From positions 1-64,000 of the forward strand of contig QCGX01000006.1 in assembly GCA_003278125.1 (NCBI GenBank): a stretch of 64,000 bases of DNA. The letters run 5' to 3'. The position numbers and the translations under genes are program-made. Positions 19,838-28,329 of this stretch are shown here, one piece after another. The notes beneath the pieces were generated by a model that was given only the letters and a program-made list of their open reading frames with translations, did not search any database and was not told where the DNA came from. Source of the stretch: Pelagibacteraceae bacterium AG-390-C22 (lineage in GTDB: Bacteria > Pseudomonadota > Alphaproteobacteria > Pelagibacterales > Pelagibacteraceae). Numbering within the stretch: position 1 is the first letter of the stretch; every line of letters begins with the position of its first letter.

Positions 19838-21025
19838 TCAAATTTTAATTTTATTCAAAATTATAGCAATCTCTTTTATTTTACTTTTTTTCAAAGTGGG
19901 GTAATTTCCGATATAATATCCAAAAAAATGAATATGGTCTACGTTTTTAAATTTATTAAAATTTATGTTTTTAGAAAATTCTTTTAAATAAGGTTGACGT
20001 AATTGGTTTCCTCCTCCAGCTGTTCCTCTTCTAAATTCAATGCCATTTTTTTCTAATGTTCTTTCAAATAAATTTCTTTTACTAATATTCTTTGTTTTTA
20101 AAATTATTGGAAATGCATAATTGCTATTGCCTTTGAAATCAAAAGCCTTCCAGTATTTATTTCCATCTAGAAGATTAATGAAATATTTAAAATTATTTGA
20201 CCTATTTGAATTATTTTTAGTTAAATTTTTTAATTGATTCAATCCTATTGCAGCTCCTATCTCAGTATTTCTAAAATTCAAAGCTGGATATAAAAAAGTA
20301 AATTGCGGCGACAAAGTTTTATTCTTTTTTATAACTTTTTTTTCATAAGATTTGTTGCCGGACTCTCTTAGCATGCCGTGAGACCTTAGAATCCGAGACA
20401 TTTCATAAATCTTCTTATCATTTGTACAGATCATTCCTCCTTCTATGGTAGTCATATGATGTGCATAATAGAATGAAAAATTCGAAATTAATCCAAAAGT
20501 TCCCAGTTTTTTATTTTTAAAAGTTGCACCGTGGCTTTCACAAACATCTTCTATTAAATGAATTTTTTTTCTTTTAAGGGTTTTAATTAGTTTTTCATTT
20601 AGCCCGTTAAAACCTAAAGTATGTGTTATAAAAACAGCTAAAGTTTTTTTTGATATCTTTTTAATAACTTGATCAACATTCATTGATAAATTTTCTAGAT
20701 TAGCATCTACAAAGACTGGTTTAAATCCATTCATAATTACTGAAGCTACATCAGATATCCAGGTAAGAGATGGTACTATAATTTGATTTTTATTTTTATT
20801 TTTATTAGAATGTTTAAGTATCGCTAAAGTAATAAAATTTGCTGAAGCTCCAGAATTTACAAAAGTTGAATACTTAACTCCTAGCCATCTAGACCATTTA
20901 TTTTCAAATTGTCTTACATTTTTTGATTGGGTTAAAACTAAATTTTTTACACTTATAACTTTTTTCACTGCACTCATATCGGAGCGTGTAAAATTATTTT
21001 TCATTAAAGGATGTTTTGATTTCAT
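19838..21025 (-). CDS. DegT/DnrJ/EryC1-fold PLP enzyme, probable nucleotide-sugar 3-dehydratase (ColD-like, active-site Lys to His)
   Basis: FSFYYAHHMTTIEGGMICT: His189 aligns with the PLP Lys of ArnB-type aminotransferases (FSFHAIKNITCAEGG); matches the ColD/E1 dehydratase signature. Confidence 0.8.
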   Translation of the reverse strand: MKSKHPLMKNNFTRSDMSAVKKVISVKNLVLTQSKNVRQFENKWSRWLGVKYSTFVNSGASANFITLAILKHSNKNKNKNQIIVPSLTWISDVASVIMNGFKPVFVDANLENLSMNVDQVIKKISKKTLAVFITHTLGFNGLNEKLIKTLKRKKIHLIEDVCESHGATFKNKKLGTFGLISNFSFYYAHHMTTIEGGMICTNDKKIYEMSRILRSHGMLRESGNKSYEKKVIKKNKTLSPQFTFLYPALNFRNTEIGAAIGLNQLKNLTKNNSNRSNNFKYFINLLDGNKYWKAFDFKGNSNYAFPIILKTKNISKRNLFERTLEKNGIEFRRGTAGGGNQLRQPYLKEFSKNINFNKFKNVDHIHFFGYYIGNYPTLKKSKIKEIAIILNKIKI

Positions 21026-22002
21026 AAATTATTCAATATAACTTGACTTCCATCTTTTGTAAAATTAAACGGCACATTTATAATATTTTTATGTCTTCTA
21101 AAAAATTTTTTTGCTTTTTCTTTTTTCATGTACATAAGTAAAAATCCTCCTCCTCCAGCACCTAATAACTTACCTCCTAAAGCTCCATAATTAATAGCTT
21201 CATTATACAATTCATCAATTTTTTTGTTTGTAATAAGATTGCTTAAACTTTTCTTTTCTTCCCAAGAAGTATTTAAAAGTCTCCCAAAGTCATCTACATT
21301 ACCAGATTCTAAAATTTTTTTACCTTCGTTCACGAAACTCATTATTTTTTCTATGTGGTTTTTTTTACTTTTTGTTAGCTTTCTTACATAACTATTTGCA
21401 ATTTTATGAGCTGTTCTATTTATTCCGGTATAAATTAAAACTAAATTTTTATTTAATTTTTCAACGTTTATACTAGATGATATTTTTTGAACTTTAATTT
21501 TATTATTTTTATTAAATATTATCTTATTAAAACCACCATAGGAAGCTATTGTCTGATCTTGAGATCCAACAATTTCTTTCATAATTTTTTGTTCAAATTC
21601 AATTGTTTTTTTAGCAAGCTGTTGTTTTGACAACTCTTGGCCTTTAATTTTATATAAAGCTTTGCTTAATCCTACTGCGAAACACGAGCTCGATCCCATA
21701 CCGCTCCTTGCAGGCAAGTCCCCGTCATAGTGTATCTCTAATCCTTGTTTAACTTTTAAATGCTCTAAAAGCTTTTTAACTGCTCTGTGTTGAATTTGGT
21801 TTATGTCTGTTACATTCTCAATTTTAGACCAGACTATTCTATATTTATGCTTAAAAAATTTAGGCAGGTATCTACATGAAATATATATGTATTTATCTAT
21901 AGTTGTTGACAAAACCATGCCGCCATATTTTTTATACCATTCTGGATAGTCACTGCCCCCTCCAAAAAAAGATATTCTGTATGGTGTTTTAGTAATAATC
22001 AT
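21022..22002 (-). CDS. hddA: D-glycero-alpha-D-manno-heptose 7-phosphate kinase (GHMP family)
   Basis: TPYRISFFGGGSDYPEWYKKYGG, LPARSGMGSSSCFAVGL, GALGGKLLGAGGGGFLLMY. Confidence 0.88.
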   Translation of the reverse strand: MIITKTPYRISFFGGGSDYPEWYKKYGGMVLSTTIDKYIYISCRYLPKFFKHKYRIVWSKIENVTDINQIQHRAVKKLLEHLKVKQGLEIHYDGDLPARSGMGSSSCFAVGLSKALYKIKGQELSKQQLAKKTIEFEQKIMKEIVGSQDQTIASYGGFNKIIFNKNNKIKVQKISSSINVEKLNKNLVLIYTGINRTAHKIANSYVRKLTKSKKNHIEKIMSFVNEGKKILESGNVDDFGRLLNTSWEEKKSLSNLITNKKIDELYNEAINYGALGGKLLGAGGGGFLLMYMKKEKAKKFFRRHKNIINVPFNFTKDGSQVILNNL

Positions 22003-22004
22003 TT

Positions 22005-22550
22005 TTATTTTTCGTTGTAATAGTCTCCAAATTCAACAATTAAAGTATTTCTTCCATCTGTTCTGGTAAATGCTTTTTCGTAAGCAGGAAAAATATCCTC
22101 TGGCTCCATTAACTTTATAACATCAATTGTCGTACACATTTTTTTAATCGAATCAGTAAAATCACCTATATGTTGGTATTGAGGATGCAGAGGTCTTTGT
22201 GAACCAACTCCTGTTCTTATAATTATCTTAATATTTTCTTCTTTACCTGTCATCACACTATACTTATCTATGTGATTGATAAGCTGATTCATTCCGTACA
22301 ATAAGAAATTCCATCTAGGAAATATGCTTATAGGAATATTTCCATCCATGGCTAAACCTAAAGTCATCCCCATTTGCATTTCCTCAGCAACAGGTAATTC
22401 TAATAATTTATTTTTAGAGACATCGGACAAAGTATTTGACATTGCAGTTCCTGGAACTTCAACAGCTTGACCAATAAAAATTGTGTTTTTTTGAGAGCCT
22501 AAAAAATTCATTGATTTTTTTAATTCGTCAAAATACATTTTTTTTTTCAA
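22005..22550 (-). CDS. Thiamine-diphosphate enzyme, PDH-E1-beta/transketolase Pyr-domain-like subunit
   Basis: FIGQAVEVPGTAMSNTL...ELPVAEEMQMGMTLGLAMDGNIPISIFPRWNFLLYGMNQLINHIDKY; 181 aa, lacks the C-terminal domain of a full E1-beta. Confidence 0.8.
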   Translation of the reverse strand: MKKKMYFDELKKSMNFLGSQKNTIFIGQAVEVPGTAMSNTLSDVSKNKLLELPVAEEMQMGMTLGLAMDGNIPISIFPRWNFLLYGMNQLINHIDKYSVMTGKEENIKIIIRTGVGSQRPLHPQYQHIGDFTDSIKKMCTTIDVIKLMEPEDIFPAYEKAFTRTDGRNTLIVEFGDYYNEK

Positions 22551-23146
22551 AATTGAACTCTCTTTCCTGCCCCTGCATGAGGATAGTCTAGTTCATACTG
22601 GTAATAAGTAACATAATCATCTGAAAAATTTTCATAAGTAAGTTTTTTTTGGGACCAAGCAGTTCTAGTATCTGTGCATACTGATTTTTTATTATCTTCG
22701 ATAATAAAATGAATTGGTAATTTTTTATTTCTACTATATTTTATACATTCGTGAGCAATGCCTGTTTCTGATGTCATATCTCCAATAAAAGTGTAGACTT
22801 TTTCATTTTTATTATTTCTTTTTAAAGAAAGAGCAACACCAACAGCTGTAGGTAAATTGCCTCCAACTATTGCTGATGAATAAATTTTATAATCAGGAAA
22901 ACAAAGAGATATTGATTTTCCATCTAAAATTTCTTGCTTAAGTCTCTTTTCTGGAACTCCTTTAAGCAGGCATTGGTAATGAGATCTCCACGAGCAAAAA
23001 ACCCAATCTTGTTTCTTTATTTTTTTAAAAAAATTTATTAAAAAATCTTCATTTCCAGAATAAAGATGGATTGGAGCTCTAATCTTTTTATTATTAAAAA
23101 GTTCTGCTATTTCTTTCTCAAATTTTATTAAGTCTTTTTTTTCCAT
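22547..23146 (-). CDS. Thiamine-diphosphate enzyme, PDH-E1-alpha-like subunit
   Basis: SWRSHYQCLLKGVP...YSSAIVGGNLPTAVGVALSLKRNNKNEKVYTFIGDMTSETGIAHECIKYSRNKKLPIHFIIEDN: GD-x(n)-N ThDP-binding pattern; 4-nt ATGA overlap with the partner subunit. Confidence 0.82.
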   Translation of the reverse strand: MEKKDLIKFEKEIAELFNNKKIRAPIHLYSGNEDFLINFFKKIKKQDWVFCSWRSHYQCLLKGVPEKRLKQEILDGKSISLCFPDYKIYSSAIVGGNLPTAVGVALSLKRNNKNEKVYTFIGDMTSETGIAHECIKYSRNKKLPIHFIIEDNKKSVCTDTRTAWSQKKLTYENFSDDYVTYYQYELDYPHAGAGKRVQF

Positions 23147-23159
23147 TTTAGAATAAACT

Positions 23160-23729
23160 TTAATTAGGCGGGTATTCTCTTTTACCTATAATCAGATCAC
23201 AAACAGTTAATAACCAAAGTTGGTGAGTATTTTCTATAAAGTTATAAGCTTTGCTTTCTATCCATAAATTAATATCCCCTAATTTTGATAGTGGGTTGTT
23301 TTTTTCATGGCCCGTTAAAGTAATAATTTTTAAAATATTTTTTCTCTTTGCTGCTTTACATGCATTAATCATGTTGAGTGATTTGCCACTAGAAGAAACC
23401 AAAATCAAAATATCTTTACCTTCACCATAAAATTCAATGGCTTTTTCAATCCATCGCTCATATCCATAATCATTAGAGAAACATGTTATGAGATCAGCTT
23501 CATTATAGTTCACTGCTCTTATTCCAGCATTTTTAGTCAGATCAACACTAACGTGGCTGGCTATAGCTGCGCTCCCTCCATTACCAAAAATCATGACTTT
23601 TGAATTATTTTTTTTTACATCTAATAAAGTTTTTTTAATAAGAGAAATTTTTTCAATTATTTCATCAGTGGGTGTAATTAATGATGAAAAATCTTTTAAA
23701 TATTTTTTTACAAAATCTTTATCTGACAT
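23160..23729 (-). CDS. gmhA: Phosphoheptose isomerase (SIS domain)
   Basis: VMIFGNGGSAAIASHVSVDLTKNAG...FSNDYGYERWIEKAI...ILVSSSGKSLNMINACKAAK. Confidence 0.87.
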   Translation of the reverse strand: MSDKDFVKKYLKDFSSLITPTDEIIEKISLIKKTLLDVKKNNSKVMIFGNGGSAAIASHVSVDLTKNAGIRAVNYNEADLITCFSNDYGYERWIEKAIEFYGEGKDILILVSSSGKSLNMINACKAAKRKNILKIITLTGHEKNNPLSKLGDINLWIESKAYNFIENTHQLWLLTVCDLIIGKREYPPN

Positions 23730-23769
23730 AAAAATATATATTAATTAACTTTTAAACGTTTATAAAACA

Positions 23770-24828
23770 CTATTTAACAGTTTTGTATAATCGCATGTAA
23801 AATACTATATAAAACACTAATAAAACAAAAAACCAACATTTACTAAATAAGGGATTATGCATAAAATATATTCCTGGAGAAACTAAGATCAAGTAGACAA
23901 TATTTAAATACAATGATGTTAGGTAATTATTATTTTCAGAAGGGTAATTTTTTTCTAAATATTTATATATCAACATATGTAGGTGGTTTTGGTCTGGTAA
24001 GAGAGGAGATTTTTTTTGTATCAATTTTCTAAAAAAAGAAAAAAATACTTCAAAAAATAGATAGAACAATAAGACGCAAAAGAAAAATGCTGATATAGAG
24101 GGGTCTAAATTATTTGTAAAAATTATATTTAAAGCTATTAAAGATCCAAATAGATAAGATCCGCTGTCACCGAGAAAAATTTTAGCTTTTGGAAAATTAA
24201 AAAGAAGAAAGCAAAGTATAATTATAATTTGAGCTGTTATAAAAAGTGAAAATTCAAAAATATTATTATCTATATTAATATATAATAGAACAGAATTTAT
24301 AATTATTGAATTAATGGCTAAAAGTCCATTGAAACCATCTATTAGATTTGCTCCGTTCACGATAAATAAAAAGCATAAAAGTACAAAAATTGAAGAAAAA
24401 ATTTTATTATCTAACCAATTACTTAAAAAAATTAAGTCTACATTTTTAATTTCTATTGAAAATATATTTATAAAAATAATTAAAAATACAATCATCAATA
24501 TTAATCTTATGTTTGAGCTTACTCTTTTTTTTATATCGTCTAAGTAACCAACTAAGAATAAGCTAGTACAAATAAAAAAATATTGATAAAGAATTTTTGA
24601 AAAAAGAAGGTAGTAAATGCTTAAAAATATAAGCAGAGATAATAATGCGGCTATTCCTCCACTTCGTGAAATTGCTTCATTATGAAATGCTTGGGGTTTT
24701 AAAAAATCTTTATCTAATAGAATTCCCTGATTTAATTTATGAGAATATTTACTTACGATTAAAAAGATAAAAAAAGTTATAAATGTAAAAAGCGATAAAA
24801 AACTTAATTCAATTGAATCTGTTTGCAT
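23770..24828 (-). CDS. MraY/WecA/TagO-type undecaprenyl-phosphate sugar-phosphate transferase
   Basis: GYLDDIKKR, GANLIDGFNGLLA, FLGDSGSYLFGSL motifs; polytopic. Confidence 0.9.
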   Translation of the reverse strand: MQTDSIELSFLSLFTFITFFIFLIVSKYSHKLNQGILLDKDFLKPQAFHNEAISRSGGIAALLSLLIFLSIYYLLFSKILYQYFFICTSLFLVGYLDDIKKRVSSNIRLILMIVFLIIFINIFSIEIKNVDLIFLSNWLDNKIFSSIFVLLCFLFIVNGANLIDGFNGLLAINSIIINSVLLYINIDNNIFEFSLFITAQIIIILCFLLFNFPKAKIFLGDSGSYLFGSLIALNIIFTNNLDPSISAFFFCVLLFYLFFEVFFSFFRKLIQKKSPLLPDQNHLHMLIYKYLEKNYPSENNNYLTSLYLNIVYLILVSPGIYFMHNPLFSKCWFFVLLVFYIVFYMRLYKTVK

Positions 24829-25716
24829 TTATTTTTCTACACCTTTATTGTTTTTTTTTACAATATAAATACCTAATATTATTATAATCAATGAAATTAA
24901 AACTCTCCAAGTAATTATTTCATTCATCAAAAAATATCCAAATAAAACTCCAAAAATAGGAATTAAATAAGCTACTTGAGTTTGAAAAACTAAACCATTC
25001 ACAGTTAAAATCCTAAATCTAATCAACCAAGCTAATCCAGTCGCAACCACTCCAAGATATAATAGTGCTAGAGTAGACTCTATCGAAGGAATTGATTGCC
25101 ATGGAGTTTCAAATATTATTGATAAGGGAAATAAGAAAATTACTGACCAAAGAGTTGTAGACGTAGTAACATTCTCATTTCCTTTTGCTTTTAATTTTAA
25201 AGTTAATATTCCGCCTATAGAATAAAATGTAGAACCTAAAATAGTAATTAATACATAAATGAAATTACTTTCATTTATGATCAATTTATCAAAAAATAAA
25301 AAAAGTATACCTAAAAAACCAATTAAGATTCCAATAGATTTTAACAAAGTAATCTTCTCATCTTTAGTAAAAAAATGAGCAAGAATCGATCCGCTCATCG
25401 GTGTAGTGCTCATTAACATAGCTGCTAAATAACTATTTATTTTAGCAGTTCCAATAGCAATTAAAGTAAATGGAATTGCAATGTTGCAAAGGCCAATAAG
25501 TGCATAAGGTTTCCAATTTTCTGAAAATGCTAAAACTTTTATCTTTTTATACCGGCAAAGAATTAATAAAGGTAAGCTCGCAAAAATTACTCTTATTAAA
25601 GCTAAGGTGAAAGGTTCGTAGGAATAAGTAGCAATTTTAATATTAAAAAACGAAGAACCCCAAATCAAACCTAGTAAGGTTAAAAGTAATATATCGCCTG
25701 ATTTAGCTTCTCTCAT
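24829..25716 (-). CDS. EamA/DMT-family transporter
   Basis: Duplicated ~5-TM EamA pattern: LLGLIWGSSFFNIKIATYSYEPFTLALIRVIFASLPLL...GVVATGLAWLIRFRIL. Confidence 0.9.
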   Translation of the reverse strand: MREAKSGDILLLTLLGLIWGSSFFNIKIATYSYEPFTLALIRVIFASLPLLILCRYKKIKVLAFSENWKPYALIGLCNIAIPFTLIAIGTAKINSYLAAMLMSTTPMSGSILAHFFTKDEKITLLKSIGILIGFLGILFLFFDKLIINESNFIYVLITILGSTFYSIGGILTLKLKAKGNENVTTSTTLWSVIFLFPLSIIFETPWQSIPSIESTLALLYLGVVATGLAWLIRFRILTVNGLVFQTQVAYLIPIFGVLFGYFLMNEIITWRVLISLIIIILGIYIVKKNNKGVEK

Positions 25717-25839
25717 TTCAAGTAATGATTGTATTATGAATAAAATGCATAGCTGATATATACTAATTATTATATATTGAAAGCAATACTTATGTATGTT
25801 CAGTAAAAAATTTAAACATTAAACAATACAAGAGGTTCA

Positions 25840-27246
25840 ATGAGCTCAAAAGACATTATTAAATTAATGAAAGACAAACAAGTAGAGTTTGTTGATTTAA
25901 GATTTACAGATCCTAGAGGAAAGCTTCAACATGTAACAATGGACGCTACCGTTGTTGATGATGAGTTGCTAAATGATGGTGTGTTTTTTGATGGTTCATC
26001 AATCGCTGGCTGGAAAGCTATTAATCAGTCAGACATGCTTTTAAAACCTGACTTAACTAGACCAATTATCGATCCGTTTAATTCTCATACAACGCTAAAT
26101 ATTTTTTGTGACATTCTTGATGCAGTAAATAAAGATCCTTATGAAAGAGATCCAAGGGGAACTGCTAAAAAAGCTGAGGCTTATTTAAAAAAATCTGGAA
26201 TTGGAGATAAATCTTATTTTGGTCCTGAACCAGAATTTTTTGTATTCGACGACGTTAGATTTAAAAATGATATGAACGAAACAAGTTTTAGCATCGATAG
26301 TTCTGAAGGTCCGTACAATACCGGGAAAAAATATGAAAATGGCAACATGGGTCACAGACCTGGAATTAAAGGAGGATATTTTCCTGTTCCTCCTGTAGAT
26401 AGTGCGCAAGATATGAGAGGAGAGTATTTAAAAGCTCTTAAAGATATGGGTGTTAAAGTAGAAAAACACCACCACGAGGTTGCTCCTAGTCAACACGAGC
26501 TAGGTATGTATTTTGGAACATTAACTAACATGGCTGATAATCTGCAACTTTATAAATATGCAGTTCAAATGGTTACCCACTCATTTGGAAAGACAGCTAC
26601 TTTTATGCCTAAACCTGTAAAAGGTGATAATGGATCAGGTATGCACTGTCACCAGTCAATTTGGAAAGGAAGTACACCAGTATTTATGGGTAAAGAATAT
26701 TCTGGATTATCGAAAACAGCTTTATACTATATTGGAGGAATCTTAAAACATGCTAAAGCAATAAACGCTTTTTCTAATGCTACTACGAACAGCTATAAAA
26801 GACTTATACCTGGTTTTGAAGCTCCTGTAATTTTAGCCTACTCGGCAAGAAATAGATCTGCATCATGTAGAATTCCAATCATAAACAATCCTAAGGCTGC
26901 TAGAATGGAAATTAGATTCCCTGATGCCGCTGGTAATCCTTACTTAACATTCGCGTCAATGTTAATGGCAGGAATTGATGGAATTAAGAATAAAATTGAC
27001 CCAGGTAAATCTTTCGATAAAGATTTGTATACACTATCTGAAAGTGAAGTGAAAAAGTTACCTACAGTATGCGGTTCATTAAGGGAAGCAATGCAAAGTC
27101 TTGACAAAGATAGAAAGTTTTTAACTCAAGGTGGTGTATTTACAGATGATCAAATAGACGCTTATATCGATTTAAAATTCCAAGAAATTTATAAGTTTGA
27201 GCATACTCCACATCCTATTGAGTTTGAAATGTATTATAGTGGATAA
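25840..27246 (+). CDS. glnA: Type I glutamine synthetase
   Basis: VEFVDLRFTDPRGKLQHVT, FDGSSIAGW, HHEVAPSQHE, GSGMHCHQS. Confidence 0.98.
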   Translation: MSSKDIIKLMKDKQVEFVDLRFTDPRGKLQHVTMDATVVDDELLNDGVFFDGSSIAGWKAINQSDMLLKPDLTRPIIDPFNSHTTLNIFCDILDAVNKDPYERDPRGTAKKAEAYLKKSGIGDKSYFGPEPEFFVFDDVRFKNDMNETSFSIDSSEGPYNTGKKYENGNMGHRPGIKGGYFPVPPVDSAQDMRGEYLKALKDMGVKVEKHHHEVAPSQHELGMYFGTLTNMADNLQLYKYAVQMVTHSFGKTATFMPKPVKGDNGSGMHCHQSIWKGSTPVFMGKEYSGLSKTALYYIGGILKHAKAINAFSNATTNSYKRLIPGFEAPVILAYSARNRSASCRIPIINNPKAARMEIRFPDAAGNPYLTFASMLMAGIDGIKNKIDPGKSFDKDLYTLSESEVKKLPTVCGSLREAMQSLDKDRKFLTQGGVFTDDQIDAYIDLKFQEIYKFEHTPHPIEFEMYYSG

Positions 27247-27582
27247 TTAAACCTTAAAAGACTCTCCGCAACCACATCTCTCCGTCTCGTTCGGATTTTT
27301 AAAAACAAATTGAGATGAAAATTTCTCTTTTTTATAATCCATTTCAGTACCTAAGAGATACATTATTGCTTTTGGATCTATTAAAACTTTTACTCCTTTG
27401 TCTTCAATAACTTCTTCGTTTGGTTTAACTTCTTTAGCGTACTCCATAACGTAAGACATGCCTGCACAACCTCCGGATTTTACTCCTACCCTTACTCCTA
27501 TAGTTGAGTTTTGAGCTTGAGACATAATTTCTTTAATTCTATTTACTGCTTTATCACTAAGTTTTATTACTTTCTCACTCAT
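27247..27582 (-). CDS. sufA: A-type iron-sulfur carrier (HesB/IscA/SufA family)
   Basis: GGCAGMSYVMEYA and CGCGESF cysteines; end of suf operon. Confidence 0.9.
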   Translation of the reverse strand: MSEKVIKLSDKAVNRIKEIMSQAQNSTIGVRVGVKSGGCAGMSYVMEYAKEVKPNEEVIEDKGVKVLIDPKAIMYLLGTEMDYKKEKFSSQFVFKNPNETERCGCGESFKV

Positions 27583-27881
27583 AAATTTAATTCTAATTTT
27601 GCTACTTCTGACATTTTATCTTTTGTCCATGGAGGATCCCAGACTAAATTTAAGTCTACATCTGAAATACCTTCGATCTTTAATATATTGTTTTTAACCA
27701 TTTTTGGCAAACTATCTGCCACTGGGCAATTAGGAGTCGTTAAAGTCATGTCTATATTTACTTTTTTCTCATCAATTATCTCTATTTTGTATATCAAGCC
27801 TAATTCGTATATATTTACTGGTATCTCTGGATCGTAAATTTTCTTAATTTCTTTAATTACTTTTTCTTTTAAATCACTCAT
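27579..27881 (-). CDS. DUF59/MIP18-family Fe-S assembly protein
   Basis: IYDPEIPVNIYELGLIYKIEI...MTLTTPNCPVADSLP...VWDPPWTKDKMS. Start at MSDLKEK; the listed start lies inside sufU. Confidence 0.9.
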   Translation of the reverse strand: MSDLKEKVIKEIKKIYDPEIPVNIYELGLIYKIEIIDEKKVNIDMTLTTPNCPVADSLPKMVKNNILKIEGISDVDLNLVWDPPWTKDKMSEVAKLELNL

Positions 27882-28329
27882 GTTCAACTTCTTTCTTTTC
27901 AATAGCAGATAATAATGCGTGCCACGCCATAGTAGCACATTTTATTCTCATAGGAAATTCTTGTACTCCTGATAATGAATTAATTGTAGTTATTTGATCT
28001 TCTGAAAGGCTATTTAAAGTTATTTTGTTTTTAGTTTTTATCATTTTTAAAAAATCATCTGTAACTTTTTTTGTAAAAGATAAATCTTTTCCTTTTAGTG
28101 TATCAGTCAAAATTGATGCTGATGCTAAAGAAATTGCACATCCTTCACCTTCAAAACTCAAACCTTTGATATTTTTACCTTTTTCTAAGTTTAAATAAAT
28201 ATGAACTTTATCTCCACACAAAGCATTATAAGCTTTTGCATCATGATTATAATTTTCACATTTGCCTTTATTACGAGGGTTCTTTGCATGATCTAAAATA
28301 ATTTCTTGATATAATTCTTTAAGATCCAT
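27874..28329 (-). CDS. sufU: SUF system NifU/IscU-like protein
   Basis: YQEIILDHAKNPRNKG, NALCGDKVHIY, FEGEGCAISLASAS, IKCATMAWHAL. Confidence 0.92.
   Translation of the reverse strand: MDLKELYQEIILDHAKNPRNKGKCENYNHDAKAYNALCGDKVHIYLNLEKGKNIKGLSFEGEGCAISLASASILTDTLKGKDLSFTKKVTDDFLKMIKTKNKITLNSLSEDQITTINSLSGVQEFPMRIKCATMAWHALLSAIEKKEVEHE

Noticed and set aside
20786-20806. Hexamer-like repeat (ATTTTT)n in the DegT-fold gene
   Set aside because: Encodes a short NKNKNKN run; six-nt units keep frame, so phase variation is not suggested.
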